From Halomicrobium urmianum (GTDB lineage Archaea > Halobacteriota > Halobacteria > Halobacteriales > Haloarculaceae): DNA of 64,000 nt. Position 1 is the stretch's first letter; each line of letters opens with the position of its first letter. Shown here in pieces: positions 43,507 to 51,087 of this stretch. The translations under genes and the position numbers were made by a program. The stretch spans positions 1,674,001 through 1,738,000 of the forward strand of contig NZ_CP084090.1 in NCBI RefSeq assembly GCF_020217425.1. The letters run 5' to 3'. The notes below the pieces were generated by a model that saw nothing but the letters and a program-made list of their open reading frames with translations, was not told the origin of the DNA and did no database searches.

Positions 43507-44397
43507 ATGCCCACGCACCTGCTCGACGTCGACGACCTCACGCCCGACGAACTGGCGACCGTCCTCGACCGCGCCGCGACGATCAAGGCCGACGGGGACG
43601 ACAGCGACCGCCTCGCCGACCAGACGCTCGGCATGATCTTCGAGAAGCCCTCGACGCGGACTCGAATCTCCTTCGAGACGGGCATGACCCAGCTGGGCGG
43701 CCACGCCATCTTCCTGGGGCCCGACGACATCCAGCTCGGCCACGGCGAGCCCATCAAGGACACCTCCCGGGCCGTCTCCCGGTACGTCGACTTCCTGATG
43801 GCCCGCATGTTCGACCACGGCGACGTGGCGGAACTGGCCGAGTACGCCGACGTGCCCGTCGTCAACGGGCTCACCGACGACGCCCACCCCTGCCAGACGC
43901 TGGCCGACCTGCTGACCATCCGCGAGGAGTTCGGCGGGTTCGACGTCGACGTCGCGTGGGTCGGCGACGGCAACAACGTCTGCCAGTCGTTCGTCCTCGG
44001 CGCGGCGATGACCGGCATCGACCTCACGGTCGCCACGCCGCCCGACTACGGCGTCGACGGCGAGGTCATCGAGCGCGCCGAGGCGGTGGGCGACGCGCCC
44101 GAGACGACCACCGACCCCGAGGCGGCCGTCGCGGACGCCGACGTCGTCTACACCGACGTCTGGGTCAGCATGGGCCAGGAGGACGAGCGCGAGCAGAAGC
44201 TCCGGGCCTTCGAGGGGTTCCAGGTCACGCCCGAGTTCCTCGGCGACCGCACGCTGATGCACTGCCTGCCAGCCCACCGCGGCGAGGAGGTCACTGACGC
44301 CGCCATCGAGAGCGAGAATGCCGTCGTCTGGCAGCAGGCCGAGAACCGCCTGCACGCCCAGAAAGGATTGCTGGCGTGGCTGGACGAGCAGGAGTGA
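43507..44397 (+). CDS. argF: Ornithine carbamoyltransferase
   Basis: The product has 296 residues. It makes citrulline from ornithine and carbamoyl phosphate, feeding ArgG. The carbamoyl-phosphate loop is EKPSTRTRISFE, followed by HPCQTLADLL and the ornithine/carbamoyl HCLPAHRGEEV. All are standard. It is the last gene of the operon. Its final 30 bp are partly repeated at 44590-44616, after 220 bp of hairpin-rich DNA (see findings). Confidence 0.96.
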   Translation: MPTHLLDVDDLTPDELATVLDRAATIKADGDDSDRLADQTLGMIFEKPSTRTRISFETGMTQLGGHAIFLGPDDIQLGHGEPIKDTSRAVSRYVDFLMARMFDHGDVAELAEYADVPVVNGLTDDAHPCQTLADLLTIREEFGGFDVDVAWVGDGNNVCQSFVLGAAMTGIDLTVATPPDYGVDGEVIERAEAVGDAPETTTDPEAAVADADVVYTDVWVSMGQEDEREQKLRAFEGFQVTPEFLGDRTLMHCLPAHRGEEVTDAAIESENAVVWQQAENRLHAQKGLLAWLDEQE

Positions 44398-44470
44398 TAG
44401 CGTCCGCCGAGCGGAGCGAGGCGGTTCACGTCTCGCGAACGCAGTGAGCGAGAAGCGGCTTTTTCGCCAC

Positions 44471-44491
44471 CGGGAGAGCGAAGCTCTCCCG
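44471..44491. terminator. 9-bp GAA-loop hairpin downstream of argF
   Basis: CGGGAGAGC and GCTCTCCCG are perfectly complementary around GAA, about 75 bp after the argF stop and just after a run GGCTTTTTCG. It may end the arginine operon transcript. It also belongs to the family of GAA-triloop mini-hairpins seen elsewhere in the window (for example 55212-55232). Confidence 0.45.
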
Positions 44492-44589
44492 AGCCCTCCT
44501 TCGCTTCGCTCAGGAGGACCACGTTTTTCGACGAGCGGTACCGACCGAAGAGAGGTACCCGAGGAGCAAAAGGTGGATCACGGAGGGGC

Positions 44590-44616
44590 TGCTGGCGTGG
44601 CTAGACGAGCGGGAGT
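44590..44616 (+). repeat. Second copy of the 3' end of argF
   Basis: TGCTGGCGTGGCT followed by GACGAGC and GGAGT matches the terminus of argF (44369-44395) in about 25 of 28 positions, ending again in a stop (TAG). The rest of argF is absent, so this is a duplicated 3' end rather than a decayed second gene. Confidence 0.6.
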
Positions 44617-44624
44617 AGCACGGA

Positions 44625-45113
44625 TCACAACTCGACGTCTACGTCTCCCGAGAGGTATTCGACGCTTCGGCGGACGACTCGCCGGGAAAACGCGTCAGTC
44701 ACACGCCCTTGCGCTCCGGCGACCACATCGTGTTTGACTGTCGCCAGCACCCAGGGCGAACAGTAAGACGTCTCGGTCGGGTCGTTCCCGACGACCCAGT
44801 CCTCGTCTCGTAGTTCTACGTTGTTCGGGTGGTCGCTGAGCGTCAGGCCCGCGCAGAGATACTCCTCGCCGGCGTAGGGGAGGGCATCGGCGGCCAATAC
44901 GAGCCACGGGCGAGGATGGTTGCCGGCGTTGTACGGGTCCGGCGCCCAGAACACGTCGCCGGCTTCGAACCGATCACTGCTCGTCGCGATGCTCTCTCGG
45001 ATCGACCGCGTGTTCCTGCCAGTCTGCCATCGACGGCATCTCGTCGTCGGCCGCGTGCCCGACGGCGTCGTTGACGCTCCGGTCGTGATCGCTGACCCGC
45101 CAGTACTTCCCAC
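44625..45113 (-). CDS. MazF/PemK-type toxin (start uncertain)
   Basis: The conserved part is about 120 residues: RFEAGDVFWAPDPYNAGNHPRPWLVLAADAL, then LCAGLTLSDHPNNVEL and SYCSPWVLATVKHDVVAG. The G-D-V-x-W ... P-R-P-x-L-V arrangement is that of MazF/PemK endoribonucleases. No ATG, GTG or TTG exists in frame between the core and GTG 45113, which lies 140 nt inside the upstream regulator gene. So either translation starts at 45113 within that gene, or at a non-standard codon, or by frameshift from the regulator. The stop is at 44625. Confidence 0.65.
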   Translation of the reverse strand: MGSTGGSAITTGASTTPSGTRPTTRCRRWQTGRNTRSIRESIATSSDRFEAGDVFWAPDPYNAGNHPRPWLVLAADALPYAGEEYLCAGLTLSDHPNNVELRDEDWVVGNDPTETSYCSPWVLATVKHDVVAGAQGRVTDAFSRRVVRRSVEYLSGDVDVEL

Positions 45114-45324
45114 GGTGATCTACTCGCCCCCGCTCCCGCAACCGGACGAGCGTCGGTCCGACAGAGCCCGATTTCACTCCGGTCTCGTCGGCGATCTCGC
45201 TCTGCGTGAACGCCTTGTCCGGATGTTGACGGAGGAACTCGATGATTCTGTCCGCGTTGGTCCCCGGTGTCGGCCCGTCCCTGTCGTCCCCTAACTCCTC
45301 GAATCGATCAGCGCTGATCGGCAT
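44974..45324 (-). CDS. Winged-helix regulator, probable antitoxin partner
   Basis: The product has 116 residues. A winged helix lies at about 25-75: ADRIIEFLRQHPDKAFTQSEIADETGVKSGSVGPTLVRLRERGRVDHRGKYWRV. An acidic/His-rich tail follows. It overlaps the MazF-like gene downstream in a different frame, as toxin-antitoxin pairs often do. It presumably represses the pair. Candidate operator sequences (TGTAT...ATACA, 45355-45375) lie just upstream of the ATG at 45324. Confidence 0.75.
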   Translation of the reverse strand: MPISADRFEELGDDRDGPTPGTNADRIIEFLRQHPDKAFTQSEIADETGVKSGSVGPTLVRLRERGRVDHRGKYWRVSDHDRSVNDAVGHAADDEMPSMADWQEHAVDPREHRDEQ

Positions 45325-45354
45325 GTCTCCCGATTCGTACTAGACTGTATTGGA

Positions 45355-45375
45355 TGTATCGTCGTATCGAATACA
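45355..45375. promoter_or_regulatory. Imperfect palindrome upstream of the HTH/MazF pair
   Basis: TGTAT (45355-45359) and ATACA (45371-45375) flank TCGTCGTATCG-like sequence with repeated GTATCG. The position about 30-50 nt before the regulator start suits an autorepressor site overlapping the promoter. Confidence 0.4.
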
Positions 45376-45430
45376 TCGCCTGTATCACGAGCCTGACGAA
45401 GAAAGCTGAAGCAGCGTTGCCTCCCCTTCG

Positions 45431-45904
45431 TTACCGCAGCGCGGGGTACACCAGCCCCAGCGCCAGGCCGAACACGAGGTGGCCCAGCAGGCTCGTCGTG
45501 TCGAAGTTCGGGAGCGCCGGCGCCGCGGGGAACCCGACGGCGCTCAGCCACAGGGGCATCACGACGGCGGCGGCGACGACCCACACGAGGACGCCGTAAG
45601 CCAGTCCGAGGCCGGCGCTGCCGGCGTAGCCGTCGGCCCACTTGCCCAGCGCGTCCGTCGAGAGGACGGCGGCGAAGACGACGCCGAACACCGCGCCGTG
45701 GACGAGGTGCATCCCGAAGCCGACGGCCGGCGCGGGACCGCTGACGCCGTACATCGCGGGGATCGCCTGTTCGATGACCGGCCCCATCTGCGCGAGCATC
45801 GGGATCGCCATGACGGCGCTGGCGACGATGCCGCCGATCGCACCGCTCTGTATCTCCGTAGTGCCGTCGCGCACGGGGACGGCCGTCGTGGTTTCGGATG
45901 ACAT
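45431..45904 (-). CDS. Four- to five-helix membrane protein, paralogue-like of 16031-16480
   Basis: The product has 157 residues. Hydrophobic helices include SGAIGGIVASAVMAIPMLAQM, GFGMHLVHGAVFGVVFAAVL, AGLGLAYGVLVWVVAAAVVMP and LLGHLVFGLALGLVYPAL. Repeated His in H-L-V-H-G and L-G-H-L-V-F-G suggest a metal or haem site, but no family is recognised. It shares helix order and loop features with the protein at 16031-16480. The start is ATG 45904. Confidence 0.7.
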   Translation of the reverse strand: MSSETTTAVPVRDGTTEIQSGAIGGIVASAVMAIPMLAQMGPVIEQAIPAMYGVSGPAPAVGFGMHLVHGAVFGVVFAAVLSTDALGKWADGYAGSAGLGLAYGVLVWVVAAAVVMPLWLSAVGFPAAPALPNFDTTSLLGHLVFGLALGLVYPALR

Positions 45905-46074
45905 ACGAGTGGAAGCTCGGGCGGCGGGAGTGATGGTACTACCTCGGCCGGGTTCGTTCCGCTCACTAACACGATACAGTAAAGTGGATCGGTCGGCAGC
46001 TTCGCTCCACTCGGTTACCACTCGACGGAGGGCGACTGCCAACACTGAAGCAGAGGGCGTCGGTATGGCCCGTC

Positions 46075-46308
46075 ATGGACCCGCTCGTCATCGAGGCCGG
46101 GGAGCGCGACGCGGAGGAGATCATCGCCGCGCTGGAGTCCGGCCGCCGCGTCGTCGTGCGCACGGAGTTCCTCGACTCCGAGCACGAGGTGACGCTTCGG
46201 TACGACGACGGCACGTTCTACTGCGACACGCCGACGCGACTGCACCGCCACCAGGAGCGTGCCGAGATGCTGGAGTGTCTCAGGAAGCAGGGCTACGCCG
46301 CCGAGTAG
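46075..46308 (+). CDS. Conserved small haloarchaeal protein, 77 aa
   Basis: MDPLVIEAGERDAEEIIAALESGRRVVVRTEFLDSEHEV begins an alpha/beta protein that ends with RLHRHQERAEMLECLRKQGYAAE. It has the acidic composition and codon bias of a real gene. No family is recognised; the ATG at 46075 is the only reasonable start. It is 67 bp upstream of a regulator gene on the same strand. Confidence 0.7.
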   Translation: MDPLVIEAGERDAEEIIAALESGRRVVVRTEFLDSEHEVTLRYDDGTFYCDTPTRLHRHQERAEMLECLRKQGYAAE

Positions 46309-46375
46309 ACCGCTCGCGACCGCCCTGGCCGCCGAATCGTTGCCCTTTATCGGCGCCGCTAACCTTGTCGAGGGT

Positions 46376-46753
46376 ATGGACGCCGATCCGTCCCCGGAGC
46401 GGTTTCGGGAACTCATGCTCGACGACGAACCCGGGCTCGACGAGGTGATGGCCTGCGTGTTCGGTATCCAGGCCCACGAGGTGCGCACCTACGAGGCGCT
46501 ACTGGACTACCCCGAGAGCACCGTCGAGGAGCTGGCGTCGGAACTGGATCGGGACCGCTCGAACGTGAATCGATCGCTGACGACGCTGCGGGACAAGGGG
46601 CTGGCCTCCCGCCGTCGCCGTCTGCTCGACGGCGGCGGTCACGTCTACCAGTACTCCGCCACGCCGGTCGAGGAGGCCAAGGACCTCATGCACGAGACGC
46701 TCGACGAGTGGGCCGCATACGTCCACGAGCGCGTCGACGAGTTCGGGGAGTAG
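46376..46753 (+). CDS. TrmB/MarR-like HTH regulator
   Basis: The product has 125 residues. The central winged helix reads VRTYEALLDYPESTVEELASELDRDRSNVNRSLTTLRDKGLASRRRRLLDGGGHVYQY. An N-terminal helix (GLDEVMACVFGIQAHEV) and a C-terminal helix (LMHETLDEWAAYVHERVDEF) likely dimerise. This is the common single-domain haloarchaeal TrmB-like form with no sugar-binding part. A CCTTTATCGG box about 27 nt upstream of ATG 46376 supports a leaderless mRNA. The target is unknown. Confidence 0.82.
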   Translation: MDADPSPERFRELMLDDEPGLDEVMACVFGIQAHEVRTYEALLDYPESTVEELASELDRDRSNVNRSLTTLRDKGLASRRRRLLDGGGHVYQYSATPVEEAKDLMHETLDEWAAYVHERVDEFGE

Positions 46754-46800
46754 CGAGATTCCGACCGGGGCCTTTTGCCGCGGGCGCGCGAATCGGACAC

Positions 46801-47277
46801 ATGCACGTCGCAGTCGCCGGCACGTTCGGCCCCGTCCACGACGGCCACCGGGAACTGTTCAGGACCGCGCTGGAGTGGGGCGACGAGGGCGTCATCGTCG
46901 CGGTCACGAGCGACGCGCTCGCCAGGGGCCCGCGCACGCGGCCAGTGCCGTCCATCGACGAGCGGATGCGGCGGGTCCGCGAGGAGATCGAGGTCATCGA
47001 CGAGTGGGATCGCGAGGTCGAGTTCCGGTCCCTCCACGACGAGCACGGCATCGCGTCCTCGGACCCGGACCTTGACGCGCTGGTCACCTCGCCGGAGACG
47101 GCCCACGAGCTGGCCGACATCAACGAGCACCGCCGCGACCGGGGACTCGATCCGATCCGCGGGATCATCGCGCCGTACGTGGTCGCCGAGGACGGCGAGC
47201 GAATCTCCTCGACCCGGATCGTCGCCGGCGAGATCGACGAGCACGGGACCGTGCTGGACGAGGGCGAGAGCGTGTAG
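46801..47277 (+). CDS. coaD: Archaeal phosphopantetheine adenylyltransferase
   Basis: The product has 158 residues of the nucleotidyltransferase (HIGH-type) fold: VAVAGTFGPVHDGHRELF (T-x-H-x-G-H) and the late ERISSTRIVAG (I-S-S-T). It transfers AMP to 4'-phosphopantetheine in coenzyme A synthesis; archaeal members belong to this short class. It starts at ATG 46801. Its stop codon abuts, with no gap, the stop of the convergent cgi121 gene. Confidence 0.88.
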   Translation: MHVAVAGTFGPVHDGHRELFRTALEWGDEGVIVAVTSDALARGPRTRPVPSIDERMRRVREEIEVIDEWDREVEFRSLHDEHGIASSDPDLDALVTSPETAHELADINEHRRDRGLDPIRGIIAPYVVAEDGERISSTRIVAGEIDEHGTVLDEGESV

Positions 47278-47826
47278 CTACTTCTCCACCGTCAGCAGCG
47301 CCACGCGCTCCCGGACCAGGTCGGCGAGGTCGCCGTCCGTGGCCTCGAGTTCCCGCTCGGAGACGTCGAAGAAGTCCAGCACCGTCGCGCGGTCGTAGTC
47401 GCCGAGCGTGTCGGCGGAGGTGAGGAGGCCGGCCACGGCCTCGGCCGCGGCGGTCTCGTCTCCCTCGCCGTCGTAGTCGTGCACGACGGCGACCACCGGC
47501 GTCTCGCCCTCGCCGACGCCCATCTCGAGGGCGCGGTTGATCTGGCGGCGACCAGCGGCGTACAGCAGGATCTCGACGGCGCGGTCGCGGGCGATGGCGT
47601 CCTCGCGCTCGAAGGCGCGGTCGGCGAGTTCGACGGCTCGCTCGAGGTGCGCGCGGTCGACGACGTAGCGGGCGTCGAACGCCTGCACCGCGACGCCGTG
47701 CTCGTCGCCGATCTCGCCGAGCCGTTCGACGAAGGCGTCGACGTCCTCGTGAGCCTGCGAACGAGGGCTCGTCGAACTGTGTTCGACGGCGTCCCCGACG
47801 TCGGCGATCCCCTCGACGACCTCCAT
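47278..47826 (-). CDS. cgi121: KEOPS complex subunit Cgi121
   Basis: The product has 182 residues. The core VAVQAFDARYVVDRAHLERAVELADRAF and RDRAVEILLYAAGRRQINRALEMGV matches Cgi121, the tRNA-binding regulatory subunit of KEOPS, which makes t6A in tRNA. An acidic N-terminal extension of about 35 residues precedes it. The ATG overlaps the hel308 stop by one base (TGATG), so translation is coupled. Other KEOPS genes are not in the window. Confidence 0.87.
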   Translation of the reverse strand: MEVVEGIADVGDAVEHSSTSPRSQAHEDVDAFVERLGEIGDEHGVAVQAFDARYVVDRAHLERAVELADRAFEREDAIARDRAVEILLYAAGRRQINRALEMGVGEGETPVVAVVHDYDGEGDETAAAEAVAGLLTSADTLGDYDRATVLDFFDVSERELEATDGDLADLVRERVALLTVEK

Positions 47827-50231
47827 CAGAAGTCACCCAGGCTGGACTGGTCGTCGTTCTCGGCGGCCGCTTCGACCGCGCCGTCGGTGCCGTCGTCTCG
47901 GTCGCCGGTCCCGCCGCTCCCGTCGCCGCCGACGTCCTCGGCCGGTTCCACGCCCTCCATCGAGGGGTCGCGGTGGCCGGCGTTCTCCAGGACGTTCTCG
48001 GCGGTCTTCTCCCGCCCCCTGAGGGCGGCGAGGACGACGGACTTGTCGGCGTCCCGGAGGTCCGCGCGGGTCTCGATGCCGGCGTCGAACAGCCGGCGGG
48101 CGCGCTTGCGGCCGACGCCGCGGACGCCCGCGAGGTCGACCAGTTCCTCCCGGACGCCGTGCTCGACGCGGGTGCGGGCCCTGCGGACCGCCGGTGCGGT
48201 TTCGAGGCCGAGTTCGCTGGCCAGCGACTCCGCCGCGCCGAGCAGCCACTCGGCGGTCTCGACCTTGCCGCGGATGTCGCCCGGCCCGACGCCGTAGCGC
48301 TCGGTGATGGCGTCCTCGTCGACCTCGCCGGCCCAGTCCTCCAGCAGGCGGGCGGTCTTCAGCGCCGAGAGCCAGTCCTCCCAGCGGCTGTCCTCGTACT
48401 CGGAGGGCATCGGTCCGAGGAACTCCGCCTCGCGCTCGTAGGCCTCCTCCTCGTAGCGCTCGCGGTCGCCCGATCGGAGGTACAGCTCGTACATGTCCGG
48501 CGTGCGGCAGACGAGGTGGTAGAGGCCCAGCGCCGTGGGCTCGGGGACCGGTTCGTCGGTGTCGCCCTCGTCGCCTTCACCGTCCGCGAGGTCGCTGGCG
48601 GTGGTGAACCCCTCGGGCTCGGCGGCCGGCTGGCCGCTCCCGTCCTCCTGGTCCGTGGCCGCGTGCTTTTCCCAGTGCCTGAGCCCGTCCACGATCTCCG
48701 CGGCGCTCATCGGGTCGAGGTACAGGCGCGAGACGGTGTGGCCCAGCGAGGTGGCCGACAGTTCGTCGCCGTCGCGCTCGAGGAAGTCGTTCCGTTGCAG
48801 GTACCCCAGCACCTCGTCGACGACCCGCTCCAGCCGGCCGCTCTCGGTCGTCTGGAAGGCGTACAGCGTCCGCTCGAGGAACTCCAGCAGCCCCTCCCGC
48901 GAGCGTGCGAACCCGCTGGCGACGGTGGCGAGCAGGTGCGTCCGCAGCGCGGGCTCGGCGGCGAGCTTCGATCGGACCGGCTCGGGGTCGGCCCAGACGT
49001 ACCGCTCGAACAGCTCGTCCAGTTCGTCGTGGCTGGAGGCGATCAGCACGGCCTCGCCGTAGGGGTCGAGCCCGGGCCGACCGGCGCGCCCCATCATCTG
49101 GTGGACCTCCAGCACGGACAGCGGCGTCATGCCGCCGGCGCTGCCGTCGTAGCGCCGCCAGTCGCGGACCACGACGCGGCGGGCGGGCGTGTTGACCCCC
49201 GCCGCGAGCGTGGGCGTCGCGCTGACGACCTTGATGAGGCGGTCGCGGAAGGCGTCCTCGACGAGTTCGCGGTGGTTGGGGTCGAGACCAGCGTGGTGAA
49301 ACGCGGCACCGCACTCGACCGCCTCCGCGAGGTCGTCGCTCGTCTCCGTGTCGCTGACGTCCCGTATCTCGTCGGCGATCTCGGCGAGCTGGGATTCCTC
49401 CTCGTCGGTCAAATGCTTGCGCGTCGTCTGGGCCAGCCGTCGGGCCGCGGCCTCGGCGTTCCGCCGGGAGTTGACGAACACGAGCGTCGACCCGCCGGCC
49501 TGTAGCGTGTCGCGGACGACCGCGGCGGTCGGCTTCTCGTCGTTGCGGACGGGCAACTCGGACTGATTCCCGTCCTCCAGGTGCAGCGCCTGTCCGTAGT
49601 GGACGCCCTTCTGGAGCTCGATCGGCCGCCAGTCCGAGTCGACCAGTTCGGCGTCGAGCCACCCCGCAAGCTCGTCGGCGTTGCCGATGGTCGCGGAGAG
49701 GGCCACCGTCTGGAGGTCCGGGTTGATCCGCCGGAGCTTGGCCAGCGTGACCTCGAGCGTCGGCCCGCGCTCGCCGTCGTCGACGAGGTGGACCTCGTCG
49801 GCGACGACGCAGGCGAGGTCCTCCAGCCACGGCGCGTCGTTGCGGACCAGCGAGTCGACTTTCTCGCTGGTGGCGACGACGACGTCCTTCGACGCGAGCC
49901 AGCCCCCGTCTGACTCGTAGTTGCCCGTCGAGACGCCGACGTCGAGCCCGTACTGCTCGAACTGCTCGAACTCCGCCTGCTTCTCGCTGGCCAGCGCGCG
50001 CAGCGGGACGATGTAGAGGGCCTTCCCGCCGTTCTCGATTGCAGACAACATGGCCAGTTCGGCGATGAGGGTCTTTCCGCTGGCCGTGGGGATGCTCGCA
50101 ACCAGGTTCTCGCCCCGCGTGACGCCGGCCTCGACGGCCTCGCCCTGCGGGGGGTACAGTTCCTCGATGCCCTGGTCGCGCAAGTGGTCCGGCAACCAGT
50201 CGGGCACGCCCTGCAAGTCCGCGACGTCCAT
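47826..50231 (-). CDS. hel308: Hel308-type superfamily 2 DNA helicase
   Basis: The product has 801 residues. Helicase motifs: Q-motif region [11 protein letters not shown], Walker [14 protein letters not shown] ([12 protein letters not shown]), SATIGN, and motif [13 protein letters not shown] winged helix and ratchet follow, then a C-terminal HhH ([20 protein letters not shown]). The C terminus ends QSSLGDF, which looks like a PCNA-interacting (PIP) motif. It unwinds forks with 3'-5' polarity in repair. A GTTTAAAC box about 28 nt upstream supports ATG 50231 and a leaderless mRNA. It is cotranscribed with cgi121. Confidence 0.95.
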   Translation of the reverse strand: MDVADLQGVPDWLPDHLRDQGIEELYPPQGEAVEAGVTRGENLVASIPTASGKTLIAELAMLSAIENGGKALYIVPLRALASEKQAEFEQFEQYGLDVGVSTGNYESDGGWLASKDVVVATSEKVDSLVRNDAPWLEDLACVVADEVHLVDDGERGPTLEVTLAKLRRINPDLQTVALSATIGNADELAGWLDAELVDSDWRPIELQKGVHYGQALHLEDGNQSELPVRNDEKPTAAVVRDTLQAGGSTLVFVNSRRNAEAAARRLAQTTRKHLTDEEESQLAEIADEIRDVSDTETSDDLAEAVECGAAFHHAGLDPNHRELVEDAFRDRLIKVVSATPTLAAGVNTPARRVVVRDWRRYDGSAGGMTPLSVLEVHQMMGRAGRPGLDPYGEAVLIASSHDELDELFERYVWADPEPVRSKLAAEPALRTHLLATVASGFARSREGLLEFLERTLYAFQTTESGRLERVVDEVLGYLQRNDFLERDGDELSATSLGHTVSRLYLDPMSAAEIVDGLRHWEKHAATDQEDGSGQPAAEPEGFTTASDLADGEGDEGDTDEPVPEPTALGLYHLVCRTPDMYELYLRSGDRERYEEEAYEREAEFLGPMPSEYEDSRWEDWLSALKTARLLEDWAGEVDEDAITERYGVGPGDIRGKVETAEWLLGAAESLASELGLETAPAVRRARTRVEHGVREELVDLAGVRGVGRKRARRLFDAGIETRADLRDADKSVVLAALRGREKTAENVLENAGHRDPSMEGVEPAEDVGGDGSGGTGDRDDGTDGAVEAAAENDDQSSLGDF

Positions 50232-50324
50232 TACGCGCCCCTTTGCTCCTCCCGCCGTTTAAACTGTCGCCAGGCGTCGGAGGTGGTAGTGGCCCTCGCA
50301 GAATCGCCGTACAGGGCCAGAACG

Positions 50325-50572
50325 GCCAGAAAGCCCCCGCCCGCTCGACGGCTGTGACTCGCTGTGCTCCTCGCTTCGCTGCGGTGCTTGCTTCGTCTCG
50401 CTCGTCGAGCGGGCGGCCCCTTTCAGTCCCGCCCGTTCGGCTTTCCAGGTTGGGCGGGACTGAAAGGGGCGACCGGTTCGACGAAGGCGGCTGACGCAAG
50501 GACCGCAGCCGACCGGAGGGAGGCGAGGACCGCAGCGAGTCCCCCGAGTCGAATCGGTCGGGGCTTTCTGGC
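50325..50572. repeat. Cloverleaf-type nested inverted-repeat element 1
   Basis: Four helices nest with almost no gaps. Closing stem: GCCAGAAAGCCCC (50325-50337) with GGGGCTTTCTGGC (50560-50572). Arm A: 50339-50350 with 50403-50414, 12 bp perfect (GCCCGCTCGACG). Arm B: GCCCCTTTCAGTCCCGCCC (50416-50434) with 50452-50470, 19 bp perfect. Arm C: GACCGGTTCGA (50471-50481) with 50549-50559, 10 of 11. This is a four-way junction. It fills most of the 440-bp gap between hel308 and the ferredoxin gene. No ORF is supported in it. Element 2 at 55039-55518 has the same plan. Confidence 0.7.
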
Positions 50573-50673
50573 TGTTCATGGCGGTCGCAGTTGCGGTTCC
50601 AGCGACAGTTGATCCAGTGTCTATCGCCCCTAGTCCCGGAACCATAAGGAGGGCACCCGACCAAGCCCCGGAT

Positions 50674-50919
50674 ATGAAGATCGAGTACGATCGGGACACG
50701 TGCATCGGGATGTTCCAGTGCGTCGCGGAGTGGGACGCCTTCGAGAAGGACGAGGACGCGGGCAAGGCGGTCCTGGCCGACAGCGAGGAGCAAGTGGAGG
50801 ACGTCTTCGTCCGGGAGGTACCTGAGGACGCGGAACTGGACGCGAAGTTCGCGGCGCGGGCCTGTCCGGTCGAGGCGATCACCGTCTACGACGACGACGG
50901 CGAGCAACTGGTGCCCTGA
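50674..50919 (+). CDS. Ferredoxin, 3Fe-4S/4Fe-4S single-cluster type
   Basis: The product has 81 residues. MKIEYDRDTCIGMFQCVAEWD and a late AARACPVEAITVYDDDG carry the cluster cysteines: C-x5-C and a distant C-P. The spacing suits a single-cluster ferredoxin of the 3Fe-4S type rather than the plant-like 2Fe-2S ferredoxin typical of haloarchaea. It should carry electrons in the cytoplasm; the partner enzyme is unknown, though the next gene is an FAD oxidoreductase on the same strand. CCATAAGG about 30 nt upstream may be its TATA box. Confidence 0.82.
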   Translation: MKIEYDRDTCIGMFQCVAEWDAFEKDEDAGKAVLADSEEQVEDVFVREVPEDAELDAKFAARACPVEAITVYDDDGEQLVP

Positions 50920-51040
50920 GAAGCGGGCGAGCGGACGCGAGACCGCCGCTGACGCCCCGTATTCGAAACGCTCTTCCCCGGATAGACCTATTGCTGTCGT
51001 GACGGATACTGGGATAGTTCCGATTAAGTAGCTCAGGTAG

Positions 51041-51054
51041 TCAGGTATACCTGA
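51041..51054. promoter_or_regulatory. Palindromic operator before the oxidoreductase gene
   Basis: TCAGGTATACCTGA is a perfect 14-bp palindrome with an extra half-site TCAGGTA at 51033-51039. A GATTAAGTA box at about 51022-51030 would start transcription close to the palindrome, so a bound protein would block it. Alternatively the TATAC core itself is the promoter. Confidence 0.5.
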
Positions 51055-51087
51055 GTCGACTGCGACACACTCACAACCACACTATCT

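Noticed and set aside
44625-45324. Single fused regulator-toxin gene
   Set aside because: The two parts are in different frames and each has its own stop; a fusion would need a frameshift for which no slippery site is evident.
50243-50494. Small ORFs in the gap after hel308
   Set aside because: They fall in the arms of the cloverleaf element, have Arg/Ser/Pro-rich shadow composition and no promoter.
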